From: Euglena gracilis
Taxonomy: Eukaryota > Euglenida > Euglenophyceae > Euglenales
Length of the DNA: 64,000 nt
Direction of reading: 5' to 3'
Assembly: GCA_039621445.1 (NCBI GenBank)
Contig: CP154955.1
Span: 26,591,069-26,655,068 of the forward strand
Of the stretch, positions 1 through 10,715 are shown piece by piece; position 1 is the first letter of the stretch, and each line of letters begins with the position of its first letter. Both the position numbers and the translations under genes were made by a program. Below the pieces are notes generated by a model. The model was not told where the DNA came from. It saw nothing but the letters and a program-made list of their open reading frames with translations, and searched no databases.

Positions 1-768
1 GCAGACCTTGTGGGGCTGCTGAATGCCATAACCCCCCCCCCCCCCCAAATGAAACCTCCAAACACAAGACCTTGCCGATGTTCAACAAAAAAAAAGACAA
101 AAAGACTACCGCCAAAAATAAAAAAAAACTCAAAAATGAACCACTTTCGAAATGCGCAATATTTCACCTTGGATATTTTTGTTTCTCTTCTCAAGCGCCG
201 CAATTGACCTTGCCCAGGAAAACTTTTCGTATGGAGGATAATGTTGCAGTCTGAACAAAAATGGTCAATCAAATCGGACACTGTCTATGGTGTATGGAGG
301 GCACATTGCAGACAAAATGCGAAATGCGAAAGAAGGAAAATAATCGTCACACATGAATTTTGCAAACAACGCATTTTCGAGCAATTTGCTCATGATAAAG
401 ACACAAGGTCTGAGAGTATGGTGGTTTGAAAAGCAGATTTAAAACAAATTGAGAAGTGCAATTTCAAATTGTTTGAAATTATTTTTTTGGAAAAATTTCG
501 ATATGCTCTAAAAATGTTGGAATATTTTTCTGACCAAATATCTCACAAAAAATCACCCACAAATTTTGTTTTGACTATACCCTTTGCAGACTGAAGAAAA
601 CACACAGGAGAATAAAAATTTGGACCGAAATTTTCGTCGACCTCCCCATAGAGAACTCCTCTTTGCAGGTTGATAATTAACACTTTAAAAGCAAAGGATG
701 ACTGGTTGAAACGCAGCAGTCAGAGAATGTGTGGACCCTGCGACCTTCCCCCTGATGGTCCACTGATG

Positions 769-893
769 GGGGCGGAAGGCCTGGGCGTGACACATATGCA
801 GCGGGGTGCTGAGGGAGCAGTTGGAGAGCGCGCTGTACAGGTCCTCCGCGTGCTCCAAGGCAGCCACCCCCGAGGCTTTGGGGTCACAGCCAT
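769..893 (-). CDS. Weak candidate exon within duplication copy A
   Basis: On the minus strand an AG acceptor (TTTGGCAG) is followed by an open frame reading GCDPKASGVAALEHAEDL and onward to MCHAQ. The composition looks protein-like and the downstream half is conserved in the other copy (about 27966-28060). No GT donor is visible at the expected end and the upstream part is lost in the other copy, so this may be a fossil exon. No family recognised. Confidence 0.2.
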
Positions 894-1256
894 CTGCCAA
901 ACATGGCACTGAATGGCTGAAGATATGCGGGGGGGGGGGGAGTGGCTGCCACTCTCCGGCGGAGGTGGCTGTGCGAATGGTGTCAACGGGTCCTACACAA
1001 AGTGCGCGAGGCACGCACAATTGAACATTGCTGGGGGGAATGCCAGAAACTCACACATGCTGGGCAAAACAGGGAATTCCAACAGTGGCAGGGTTGTGGA
1101 GAGGGGGAGCTAGTTATACTACGGCGGAACAAATATCTGTGTCACCCATGCGGTGAAATCTTTCAACAAATATTGTACACAATCATACGAATATAAGAAA
1201 CAGCCCCCATCCCAGGGAAGCGGTATGACGAGGGAAGGGACGCCACGCACTATTCA

Positions 1257-1275
1257 GGTTAGGGTTAGGGTTGTG
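1257..1275. repeat. Short interstitial telomere-like TTAGGG repeats
   Basis: Two to three tandem GGTTAG/TTAGGG units. The duplicate copy at about 28737-28749 has a shorter, decayed version (GGTTAGGGTTACAG). The array is too short to be a telomere. Confidence 0.5.
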
Positions 1276-1412
1276 TCAACCAGGCTCCCCAGTCTTCCTG
1301 TTGCAAAAGCTGCAAAAAAACATATTCTGGACCGCCCTGAATCGGAAACACCCAAATTTGAGTTAAAATCCAAGCGTGTTAGGGTCGTTCACGGGAGTTT
1401 GAAAAGCCACCT

Positions 1413-1725
1413 GCAACTGGGCGGGCACCTGCATTGCATAATCTGATCCGGCACTTACCTAGCCCTGAGGCCCTGCTCGCTCAAATATGTTTGTATATCC
1501 ATTTCTGCATCCATTTTATCATTCACCTCACGCTGTTCTACCTCTTTCCTTGGATTCTCGTGGTTTGGCTGGTGATCGACTGGGTGGTGGTTGAACGGCT
1601 AATACCAGCTGGTGAAACACCGCGGTTTCTGTCCATTTATTAGTATTTGATATATTTATTGCAAATATGCCATTCAATTTTTATGGTGTTTATTCTTGAA
1701 AACTCATAACCCCCGGCCCGCGCAG
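1413..1725. other. No gene seen
   Basis: Unassigned sequence between the segmental duplication and the displaced hydrolase exon. It ends in CCCCGGCCCGCGCAG, the same acceptor sequence that precedes the true exon near 29247. Confidence 0.4.
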
Positions 1726-1850
1726 TGTACGACCGCTCGCACAAGTACAAGGGGGTGGGCCGGCAGATGGCGGCCATCCTCGCGGGGTCGGGGCGGCGGA
1801 AGGCGCTGAACGGCGTCAAGCTGCCCTGCCTGGTCAGACACGGGCGAGAG
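1726..1850 (+). pseudogene. Displaced copy of alpha/beta hydrolase exon 8
   Basis: This 125-bp block is the same length as, and nearly identical to, the hydrolase exon at 29123-29247 but lies on the opposite strand. The acceptor CCCGCGCAG is preserved. The reading frame starts YDRSHKYKGVGRQMAAIL and reaches the stretch equivalent to LVIHGRE, which here reads LVRHGRE. The donor GT of the functional copy is GC here (GAG|GCGCGC) and a stop follows shortly afterwards. No other hydrolase exon lies beside it, so it is most likely a non-functional fragment moved by rearrangement. Confidence 0.7.
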
Positions 1851-1976
1851 GCGCGCTATCATTGAAGAAAGACAGTCAGACACACATTTCATGTTTTTGG
1901 ACCCTAAAGCGACTCATTGTGTCGGCAGATTGGTGTGCCTGCTTCATCCAGAATACTATTTCCCTCATTGCAACAG

Positions 1977-2074
1977 AATGTGTATGAACAGCTATTCTGT
2001 GGTGGACCTCATTGGACATGGGGGCTTCGGCAGTGTATTCATGGCGGAGAAGTTGGCTGGGCTGCTTTTTAATG
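1977..2074 (+). CDS. Protein-kinase glycine-loop exon (fragment)
   Basis: After an acceptor (CTCATTGCAACAG) the frame reads YSVVDLIGHGGFGSVFMAEK, matching the start of a eukaryotic protein kinase domain: beta-1, the G-x-G-x-F-G-x-V glycine loop that clamps ATP phosphates, and beta-2. A GT donor (AATG|GTGTGA) is available at the end. The following exon should carry the invariant VAIK lysine, but no such exon is visible; the next 900 bp are a foreign-looking AT-rich islet. It is either the 5' part of a kinase gene with distant exons or an orphaned fragment. The family identification is good; functionality is doubtful. Confidence 0.5.
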
Positions 2075-2183
2075 GTGTGATTGAAATGTTTTGATCGCAT
2101 CTTCTACATCATACATATGCAATTATATACATTAATATCATACTTGTCAATATTTATACAATCTATATAATTTGACTTTATAA

Positions 2184-2375
2184 TTAATAATTTATCAATA
2201 TTATCCCTAAATACCATTTTTTCTTGGTATTTTTGATATAAATATATAAATCATTCATGATAAAATAAACCTCATATATATCTTCAAACGTTTCTACTTC
2301 ATAAAATCGTTTCCTATATATTTCTAATATTTCACCAAATTTCGCATATTTAAAACCATATGATTCATACAACAT
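2184..2375 (-). pseudogene. AT-rich ORF remnant, unknown
   Basis: An ATG-initiated 63-codon frame in the AT-rich islet, rich in Tyr, Ile, Phe, Glu and Lys (for example FGEILEIYRKRFYEVETF). It is unlike the host exons in base and codon use. No family recognised. It could be the end of a decayed foreign gene or a chance frame in AT-rich DNA. Confidence 0.3.
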
Positions 2376-2501
2376 ATTACGTATCCCTTCATATAATCCT
2401 TATTTTCCCTTAATTCAATGACATTATAGATCTATAAAATGTTCTACAATTTATAAAAAATATCATCTATCAAATCTATCAAAAAAATCAAATCAAATAT
2501 T

Positions 2502-2800
2502 TTAAATCACAAACGTTATTATTTCTAACCACAGAAACCTCACATTTTCCATCAACAACTCAATTAAATTATTTATAGATGCCAATGCAACATCACAATC
2601 ATAAATATTGCTAAATATCTTATATTATTCATCAGATGACACCTTTAAAACAACATTATTGTGCATTTTATTTACTCTATCCCTGATTATCAACGGAACA
2701 CACTGCATGGAAATTACAATAATAATCTGTTTGTGAATAATATTCGTTAACATCGTCTGATTCATCAATATCTTCGATCTTTAACATAAAACTAAACAAT
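2502..2800 (-). pseudogene. Decayed reading frame in AT-rich islet
   Basis: The minus strand reads as protein-like sequence in two overlapping frames, interrupted by at least one in-frame stop (near 2633) and one apparent frame change. Segments such as DCDVALASINNLIELLMEN look like genuine coding sequence of an AT-rich genome. I recognise no family. It is best described as a fossil of an inserted foreign gene. I do not attempt to restore it. Confidence 0.35.
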
Positions 2801-3197
2801 AAAACAAGAATAATAAACAACAATGAAATCATCAATAATACTACATATTAATCACATCATCAGATTAAAATATGTGTAAAATATGTGAGATTTTTATCCT
2901 TGCATCGTTTAAAACATGCCCATTTTCAGAAAAAATAAATTTTTTTTAGTAGTGTAGATACAAGAATATCTTTCTTTTGAAGCGCTTTTCAATTGATGGC
3001 TTGCTATTCTGCCTCCAAGAAGCCCACCGCATGGGCCGATGTGGAACCAGAGGGAAAAAACCACTACAGATTCAATTGAAACGGATCATGGAGCCAAACC
3101 CTTGGGATGACGATCTTTTCCAAACGCTCGAGATCATCTGTTCATGGCGATGAAGAACAAAAGGGGTCCAGTGAGGACAAGTCTTCTGGACACGCAG

Positions 3198-3329
3198 ATG
3201 ATCTTGTCTACGAGTACGACAACGGCTGAAAAGACGTGGGAAATAATCATGAAGATCGTCGATGAGGTGTGTCTCAGGAAAAAAGCAGACGAGGAAGTCA
3301 GGAAGAAGAAGAGAAACACAGCCACACAG
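3198..3329 (+). CDS. Candidate exon encoding a charged helix
   Basis: Bounded by an acceptor (GGACACGCAG) and a donor (CACACAG|GTGTTT), 132 bp, 44 codons, phase 0 at both ends. The product is Lys/Glu-rich and probably helical (EKTWEIIMKIVDEVCLRKKA). A second frame over 3080-3230 is also open and Ser/Asp-rich, so the frame assignment is uncertain. No family recognised. Confidence 0.35.
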
Positions 3330-3477
3330 GTGTTTCCCAAGTGAATTCTGCTCTGAGCGGCAGCCCATGAGTCCGCTCCTTCCCACCCCATGACCTGACC
3401 CAACCCTCGCTGCTTGCCCCTGCCAACAGATGCCTGCTTCTTTTTTACCCAAGTTTGTTATATTATTTAAGCCCCCC

Positions 3478-3726
<249 letters not shown>

Positions 3727-3730
<4 letters not shown>

Positions 3731-4900
3731 TGGGTTTTTTTAGTTTTGGACCCCCGGGTTGGTATATGATTTTTGGCAACATTATGGTGGCTCACAACAG
3801 CCCGCATCCCTTTCCTGTTTTTGCTCATCATGTTGAGTAAGATTTAGTTGTCAACAAATGCGACGAGGGGTGACCCTATCTTGACCCAACGAGCTTCAGA
3901 GTTTCAGTTTGAACCCAGCCAGAAGTTTTTTTTGCCACTATGGGGGGCACCCTGCCTTCTTGTAAAAAATGATTCTTTTGTGATTGTTTGAAAGTTTAGC
4001 CACAGATTCAAATCATTTGTCCCCATGGTTGACTCTCCATGGGATGGGGCAATGGTGACCGAGGAGGGGGGGGGAGGGAGAGGGATGTTAATATGTTCAG
4101 GTGTCTTTGTGACGTTTCACCAGTGTTCGTGAAAACCCAAAGGGGACGGAGGAGGGGGGCCGATTCTACTTGAGGATCTGGATTTGCCAATTTTTGCCGG
4201 CAGTTGCATTTCTTGTGGCCCGAGTGTATTTATTTCTTTTTATTTTGATGAACCAACCAACCAATTGTTAGTTTTTAACGTTGATGTTATGATGCAGATT
4301 GTGCACGTGGGCCATGACGCTCACCCATACGTCGCCTCTGTTTATTTTTTGATGTTCTTTCCGCCATGTGTCGCCATTGTGTGAAGGAAGAATGGAGCCT
4401 CACCACATGGCTCCGGTGACCCCACAAATGGCATTTGCTTCCAGGTAGTGCACCATTTTGTCCCTCCCTTTGCAACTCCTTTTTCAAGGATAATTACTTT
4501 TGGGATGGAGACCGACACGACAACCCCCCCATCGAACTCAGGCCAGGGGAGGCGCAACAGTTATTGTGAAAGGATTTTTCGGCGGCCAAGTGTGAAGACC
4601 TGGAACATCAAGGTTTTGGAAGTTAATGAAAAAATTTTTGTCCCAATGCAAGAGAAGTGCCATGCTTTCTGAGGATTTGTGAAATGCATGACCCAAAGCG
4701 ACATTCTTGGAAACAAATCCCACTGTTGCAGAAGCCAATGCCCAGCTGCCTGACTGTACACCTAACACCCAACTATCCACCCAACACTCCACCCACTGCC
4801 CGCCATTGTTTTTATTTGCTCGCAGGGTGTGCCTCCCTCTCATACCACCACCACCACCACCACATCGGGCTGCAAGGAAGATGTGGTGCATTGGCGTCAT
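3727..4900. other. No gene seen
   Basis: Mixed-composition sequence with short G- and C-runs and a CCA trinucleotide run near 4850. I see no exon with paired splice signals and no clear transposon termini. Confidence 0.35.
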
Positions 4901-5140
4901 TCAAAGGGGCACGATCTTCATACCACGCTTGGCCCGTTCTCTGTAGTTAGCTATTGAGTCTTTGGAGTTAACCTTTTCATTGAGGTGTCTGAACCTCTTA
5001 GGTCTGGTGATGACCCTGCCCTGAATGATAATCCTAAATAATTTTTCAACCGTGAGCAATTGGACCCTGGCTTTTCGACACATTTCTGTCGGACCCCCAG
5101 CGGGCAGCGTTCCTGACTCTGTTAAAATGGCTAACCTCCC
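4901..5140 (-). CDS. Candidate terminal exon, basic protein
   Basis: An acceptor (ATAATGCCGCAG) is followed by about 80 open codons to a TGA. The product is rich in Arg and Lys (for example RKARVQLLTVEKLFRIIIQG, later KRGMKIVPL at the end). The composition is protein-like and the other frames are closed. No family recognised; it may be the 3' end of a minus-strand gene or a decayed transposon frame. Confidence 0.35.
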   Translation of the reverse strand, partial: GRLAILTESGTLPAGGPTEMCRKARVQLLTVEKLFRIIIQGRVITRPKRFRHLNEKVNSKDSIANYRERAKRGMKIVPL

Positions 5141-6522
5141 CTGCGGCATTATATCAAAATGCATCAAATTAAGAAATAAAAGTCATTGAAAAACAAAATT
5201 AATAAAAAACCATAACAAACCAAAATAAAAAGAAATAAATCAAAAAGAAACAAAGCACATCAAAATACATCAAATTACATCATAAAAGCCATTGGAAAGT
5301 GAATTGAAATCACAAATCAAAATTTTTGGAAATCAAATGAAATAAAGCAAAAAATGCATCAGAATAAAAATCTACCAAATTTAGATGTCACTGTATGCCA
5401 TATCAGTCCCCTCCCCCGCCAGCTTCCCCATCAACGGCCCCATCCTCCCCCATGTGCATCACCCCCGCCCCCCTAGCCCAGCCCAAGCTCCCCCCAGCCC
5501 CAGCTCCCCCCAGCCCCCCCCTTGAGGGGGGGGGGCGTAAAAATTCGGTTTTGTGGACGGACAAAAGGCAAAATAAACCAAAATTGTTGGAAGACCCTGT
5601 TTTTCTTTTGAAAATAAAATAAATGCAAACAAAACAAACAAACAAATGCAACAAAAATGCCCGACTTTTCAAAAAAATTGAACATTTTTCAAATAGAAGC
5701 ACCAAAAACAACCAAAAATGTACAATATGCTCAAAAATGAGGAAAATGGGTGGCCGGGTAAGGTGCCTGGGTTTGGGGGTAAGGATCGAGAGGGGGTCGA
5801 TTTGGGATGTCGATTTGGGATTTGGGATGTGAAGCCTGTCGGTATTGAAATGGGTGGTGGGGGGGTCATGATCCCACGAGGGGTTGGGCCCCTTGGAGGA
5901 GCCCCCCATCCTTGGCAAATTCCAGAAAAAAAACAGTGAAAAATTCTCTTCTGGTGCACAGCATCGGAAAATGAACAAAAAAGTGGTGATTTAATTGTGT
6001 GTGTCTCTCTCGGTGTGTGCGTGCGTGTACATGTGCGCATGTGTGTTGTGTGGTGTGTGTACGTGTGGGGGGCATTGGGAAAATGGGAGAAACCCTTTCT
6101 TTGCCCTCTCTCTGCAGGTAAATCTGGCACCCTTCCAATTATTTCCCTGCGTCCGGAATGGGCTTCTGCCAAGCATTTGCCGTCCTTTTTTACAATGACA
6201 TGGGCCACACCAGCCCATGGAGGCGCCAGGCGGGCCAGCAGCGGGGGACGAGCGCTGGACGCGGAAGATGCTGGCGCGGGCGGGCAGGCTGGGGGAGGTC
6301 GGGAATGACGATGCTTCCTCAATCTATCAAGATTCAGAAAATTTTAAAGTTTGATTTCTTGAGCCATCTGGGTCTGCTTCACTCCGGGCTTTCGGGCTCT
6401 GGTTGACGGCCAGCAACGCAGCCACCCCTCGTCGCCAGTCCCCACACTGGTGACGTCACGCTTCGGAGCCGGAGAACTTCCGGTGTGGGCAGGCTTTGCC
6501 ATTGTAGAGATTGTGTGGGCAG
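5141..6522. other. AT-rich then GT-rich spacer; no firm gene
   Basis: Bases 5160-5400 are A-rich with many CATCAAAT-like repeats, 5400-5535 are C/CCCC-rich and 5995-6068 are GT-rich. A strong acceptor (CCCTCTCTCTGCAG) precedes an open plus frame at about 6118-6305, but a minus frame over the same bases (VKKDGKCLAEAHSGRREII) is equally protein-like, so no call is made. Confidence 0.35.
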
Positions 6523-7868
6523 TAGGTGGGCCCCAGTTGGAAAGAGGGCCTTTTGTTTGAAAACCCAAGTGGGTCCTCCAAACTCAAATCGGCAGGCCCG
6601 TGCCGATGAGCTGGGAAGGGTAAGCTTCTTGGGTTCCTTTTTTTTCCAGCTCGTGACAGACAGGTGCAAGCCAGGTGTCCGAATCAAGACCACTCTTTTT
6701 AAAGGCGGAGACAGAAAGCGTGAGAACATTTTTGGCATATTGTCAATTTTTCCCATCTTTTTTTGGTTATCTGTCCCATTATCATCTGTTGTCCACTCAA
6801 AGGTGTTTTTTTCCAAGCTCTCCTTTGGGCCAGCATTTGTTTCGACACTTTGGCTTCCATCCACTCCGCAACTCAGGGCCACACATTTCTTTGCATCACC
6901 CAAACAACAAAGGTGAAATGAACACAATGAGTTTTCTGGGGAAAATCAAGAGCCTACACACAATTCGAAGATGCAAATGTCATTTGTTTAAAGAAAACAT
7001 CTGCAAGCAAAAATTCAAGGTATGCATAGAGTGTCAACTAGGGCCGTTGCAAAGGGCCGAGTTTTACAAACTGAAGCTGCCTATCAAGAAGACATAACGC
7101 AAAAAGGTGGCATCAATGCTATGAAAAGGACATTCAAGGACTAGATGTATCTAGCAGCCAACACCTTGGAGATATATTGCAATGCATTATCCTTCATTTT
7201 AGACAGCCTCTGAGATCTTGCTAACTATACACCTGTCTATCTTGCTCGACAAAATCCTACTCACAGTACCAAAAATTGGAGCCACGCATCAGTTAATAGG
7301 CTTGGCTATCAAGAATGCTTTATTCCTGAAAAGAGAAGGAATCATGCAAAGAGACACCTGTCAAACCAAAACAAAAAACACAGAATTCAAATATTCAAGG
7401 AGGTTCACCTATGGAACCTATGGCAATGTTTGAAGGTGGCAACCCAGCCAAAAAAGGAACATAGGCACTTCCATATTAAAACAATAAAAAGAGCAATACA
7501 TCTCTTCTACTCTTTTTTTTAAGCGAAACCTATTAGAGACACTTTTCCATCAAAATCTAGGGATTTTAAAGCTTGTATGATGAATCCTATGATGTGGTGA
7601 AGCAAGCTGGGACATTCATCAGCTCCATGCCATGTATACAGCATCAACAAATTCATTCACTAGGCCTTAGTCTGTAAATGGAACAGAATTACAGAGAGCG
7701 CATATGCACTTTTAGGCATAGCTCACAGTCCTTGTGCTCTTTTCAGGCTACCCAAAATTGGCCCCACCTGCAGCAGCAACACGTTCAGGGGTGCCGATAA
7801 CGGCAGTCAAGAGGCAGCGACTGGAAGCGGGAAACTCCCGTCTGCAAATATGTCATCCTTGGCATTGA
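6523..7868 (+). CDS. Three phase-consistent exons of an unknown gene (3' end)
   Basis: Exons 6523-6619, 6650-6719 and 7747-7868 join in frame. Acceptors are TGTGTGGGCAG, TTTTTTTTCCAG and GCTCTTTTCAG; donors are GGAAGG|GTAAGC and AAAGC|GTGAGA. The phases match (2-0, 0-1, then 1), and the last exon ends in TGA at 7866-7868. The product is Arg/Lys-rich, for example NRQARADELGR, then LVTDRCKPGVRIKTTLFKGG, then TAVKRQRLEAGNSRLQ. I recognise no domain. The 30-bp first intron is very short, so 6523-6719 might instead be one exon read through; the second intron (6720-7746) is AT-rich with decayed frames. Upstream exons were not identified. Confidence 0.45.
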
Positions 7869-8760
7869 TGATTGGACACGCCGTGCTACATGTTCCTAAT
7901 GGTAACGCTGCATAAAACAGGCATTCGCTGCTCGTCCTTGGGCCTGTCTCTGCAGCACAGCATCTGCTGTCTGATAATCATTCAGGAGGTCAGGCCATTG
8001 CGGCTGGCCACGGCAGAGAGTAGGAGCCCCTCCAGGAAACAGCCAATTTGCAGCAAAATTCACAGATTTTTGTCCAGTTTTCTGCAGAGATTGTTGGAAA
8101 ATTTGCAATTTTCCGAACCCCATCTCGGTAATACATTTTTCTGGGGGGAAAGTGTTAGAGGCGAAGCGTGGGTGTTCCAAATGGTGGAGGGTTTGCCCCC
8201 CAGCATTCTGCAGGCATGCTCCTGAGAAATTTGACAGGAGGAATTTTGCAGTGGGAAATTTTTTCGAGGATGGGATTTTGAACAAATCCCAAAATGAAAT
8301 AAAGCTTCTGCGTGTTCCAGGAAAGCTTTTGTTTGTAGCCGAAGATGGCAACAAAATGTGTCATGTTTCAGCATGAAGCACTGACTGAGTATTGCTTTTC
8401 ATTGGCCCAAGAAAATGCCATTTTCGTAAAAACTGTGGGAAATGAATGCTTTCAAAAAACGAATGAAATTCTGGGCTTATGGGGCAAAATTCTTGCCAAA
8501 ATGGTCTCTTGAGACAATCGTCTTCCACCAATGAGGCACACATTGTCCTTTTCATGGTATTGTGATGACAACTGTGCTTTGCTTGCAGTACACAGGACTC
8601 CTTTGATTTCCCACCCTTAGTAGCCAAGACATTTAAGAGAAGAAAAACTTGTCAGATTGTGTGAATAATACGACACACAAATCGTCCAAAACCTGCTTTT
8701 TCCCCTGTCTAACCTGGGGCATGACAACTGAGGTGGGGGCCGGAGGCCGGGCTGGCCGGC
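7869..8760. other. No firm gene
   Basis: Mixed sequence. A plus frame at about 8219-8376 after an acceptor (GCATTCTGCAG) ends in a stop and is protein-like (KLLFVAEDGNKMCHVSA), but lacks other support. Confidence 0.25.
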
Positions 8761-8771
8761 ACAGGGACAGG

Positions 8772-8902
8772 CAGGGAGATATTCCGGTCGGCCGAAAATT
8801 TTATTCCGGGGTTTTATTCCGGTTTATTCCGGGTTACTCCGGTTTATTCCAGAATTTATTCCGGTTTATTCCGGAAATGATTCCGGTTTATTCCGGTCGA
8901 TT
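8772..8902. repeat. GGTTTATTCC minisatellite behind a CAGGGAGATATTCCGG start
   Basis: About ten imperfect copies of a 10-bp unit (GGTTTATTCC). The block begins CAGGGAGATATTCCGGTC. The same head sequence occurs inverted at about 11828-11844 next to the same decamer. It looks like the end of a hAT-like element with a subterminal decamer array, but no target-site duplication was found. Confidence 0.75.
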
Positions 8903-8955
8903 TCTGTCCGAATGGACTTAAGATTTTGTTGAAATACAATTGGGCCGGCGCTCAC

Positions 8956-9057
8956 CTGGGCTTCAGGAATAGGGATGCATTCCTTGGTTGCCCCACCCAG
9001 CCAAATGGTCACTTCGCACTTCGTGATGCGGGTCTGCACACCACAGCAGACCCCGGC
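8956..9057 (-). CDS. Candidate TSP1-like exon
   Basis: 102 bp, 34 codons, phase 0-0, with acceptor TTTTTCCCGAAAAG and a strong donor (GCCCAG|GTGAGC). The product begins AGVCCGVQTRITKCEVTIW; the C-G-V-Q-T-R-x-x-x-C pattern resembles the middle of a thrombospondin type-1 repeat (family pattern C-G-x-G-x-Q-T-R-x-x-x-C), and two further-spaced features are compatible. Only one exon is seen, so the gene is unknown. A plus-strand frame over the same bases lacks splice signals. Confidence 0.45.
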
Positions 9058-9250
9058 CTTTTCGGGAAAAACAAGCCGATGAAAATTGGTGCTCGGGGTA
9101 TTCTCTTGAGGCGGGTCCCAGTGTCTAAGGCGGCCTAACTCGCACTTAGCTTTGAAAGTGCAAAATTGCACCAACACGCTCTTTGAACGCCGAGGCCTGA
9201 GGTTCAGGACAGTCCGAATTAGTGTCCCCCTACTCCCAGGGCCGAACAGG

Positions 9251-9967
9251 CAGGGGGGGGGAAATTATGCGGTCTGGCAGGCGGGGAAAAAATGCGGAAA
9301 TTATGCGGAAAAATGCGGAAAAATGCGGAAATTATGCGGAAATTATGCGGAAAAAAAATGCGGAAAATATGCGGAAAAATGCGGAAAATGCGGAAAACAT
9401 GCCGAAATTCTGTGGAGTCCCAGGTCACATGGAGAGGATAGATATATTTCTACCTCACAATATGCAGGGTCCCGATGCTATTTGATTCCCATCGCTGATG
9501 CCCAAGCTTGCCAGAAGTCACCAAAATGCAATGGAAAAACAAAGCACAAATTATGTATAAAACAGAGAGATGAAAAGACGAGCACTTGTGCCCCAACATA
9601 TTGGGGAAACAACGAACCTTGTAGTCGACCTGAAACGTAAAAAATTCACAAAAAATGCGGAAATTATGCGGAAAAATGTGGAAATTATGCGAAAAAATGC
9701 AGTAATTATGCGGAAAAATGCGGAAAATGCGGGATAATGCGGAAATTATGCGGAAAAATGCGGAAAAATGCGGAAAAATGCGGAAAAATGCGGAAAAAAT
9801 GCGGTCAAATGCGAAAATGCGGAAAAATGCGGAAAATTTACAAAAAAAATGCGGAAAATATGCGGAAAAATGCGGAAAAATGCGGAATAATGCGGAATAA
9901 TGCGGAAATGCGGAAAAATGCGGAATAATGCGGAATAATGCGGACCGCATAATTTCCCCCCCCCCTG
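9251..9967. mobile_element. CAGGGGGGG-terminated element with ATGCGGAAA arrays
   Basis: Terminal inverted repeats start CAGGGGGGGGGAAATTATGC on both sides and extend through GCGGTC. The flanks CCGAACAGG (9242-9250 and 9968-9976) form a 9-bp target-site duplication. Both arms are arrays of GGAAAAATGC or GGAAATTATGC units; the core (about 9413-9645) is non-repetitive. It has no transposase. Related elements lie at 53302-54071 and 56995-57508. All long frames inside are repeat artefacts. Confidence 0.8.
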
Positions 9968-10056
9968 CCGAACAGGGCTCCCCAGGCCCAGTGTGCATGA
10001 CCCCAAAGCGCCGGGTAATGAAACGAGGGAACTCCATTGCGCAGTTGTGCCATGGT

Positions 10057-10715
10057 CAGGGTTCGATATGAGGACAGGTGGGGGGGTGGTCCGGACCCCC
10101 CCTGCGGGCCAGGAGGGGGGAGGGTGGGGGGGGACCCCCCCCCACCTAAACAGGTGCGGTCAGGGTGGGCGAAAATTTTTGACCCCCCAAAACGACCAAA
10201 AGTGCCATTTTGGGCACTTTTTGGGCAAAAATGTGCCAAAAATGCAAAAAATTTTCGGCGCAAAGCGCCAGAGGAAAAAATTGACCCTTTTTTGGGGGGG
10301 TCCCGGGAACCCCCCCGAGGGTCGGTCCGGACCCCCCTGGCAGGTGGGGGGGGGGTGGTCCGGACCCCCCCTGCGGGCCAGGAGGGGGGGGGGGGGGGGG
10401 AGACCCCCCCCCCACCTAAACAGGTGCGCGGTCAGGGTGGGCGAAAATTTTTGACCCCCCAAAACGACCAAAAGTGCCATTTTGGGCACTTTTTGGGCAA
10501 AAATGTGCCAAAAATGCAAAAAATTTTCGGCGCAAAGCGCCAGAGGAAAAAATTGACCCTTTTTGGGGGGGTCCCGGGAACCCCCCCGAGGGTCGGTCCG
10601 GACCCCCCTGGCAGGTGGGGGGGGGTGGTCCGGACCCCCCCTGCGGGCCAGGAGGGGGGGTGGGGGGGACACCCCCCCACCTAAACCATGTACGCCCTCC
10701 TTATATCAAACCCTG
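10057..10715. mobile_element. hAT-like non-autonomous element (8-bp TSD GCCATGGT)
   Basis: The termini read CAGGGTTCGATATGAGGA and, inverted, CAGGGTTTGATATAAGGA. The flanking 8-mers GCCATGGT at 10049-10056 and 10716-10723 are identical. The interior is a tandem duplication of about 272 bp containing runs of C and G, TGTGCCAAAAATGC-type sequence and the hairpin GGCGCAAAGCGCC. Family relatives: a degenerate copy at 54796-54915 and a right end at 26848. The 215- and 170-codon frames here are not genes. Confidence 0.88.

Larger units (their letters stand above)
1..1412. repeat. Segmental duplication, copy A
   Basis: This stretch is a diverged copy of 27171-28906. The first 27 bases match in direct orientation, positions about 28-590 match the partner in inverted orientation, and about 597-1412 match in direct orientation again (shared landmarks include the start GCAGACCTTGTGGGGCTGCT, CACACAGGAGAATAAAAATT and GGCCTGGGCGTGACACATAT). 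One copy has therefore undergone an internal inversion of about 560 bp. Bases 35-47 are a C-run. I see no convincing gene in it apart from a weak minus-strand candidate at 769-893. Confidence 0.75.
2096..2990. other. Very AT-rich islet, foreign composition
   Basis: About 900 bp composed overwhelmingly of A and T, with sharp borders to the mixed-composition, G/C-run-rich surroundings. The minus strand carries low-complexity Ile/Tyr/Asn/Lys-rich open frames (separate entries). The composition resembles DNA from an AT-rich source such as a large DNA virus, an endosymbiont or an organelle. The source cannot be decided from sequence alone. Confidence 0.5.

Noticed and set aside
1257-1275. Telomere
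   Set aside because: Only two to three TTAGGG units, internal, with ordinary sequence on both sides.
6118-6308. Exon after a strong plus-strand acceptor
   Set aside because: A minus frame over the same bases is equally protein-like, and the phase does not join the exon at 6523.
9993-10684. Overlapping ORFs of 141-215 codons on both strands
   Set aside because: They are contained in a transposon whose interior is a tandem duplication with G/C-runs; no protein motif.
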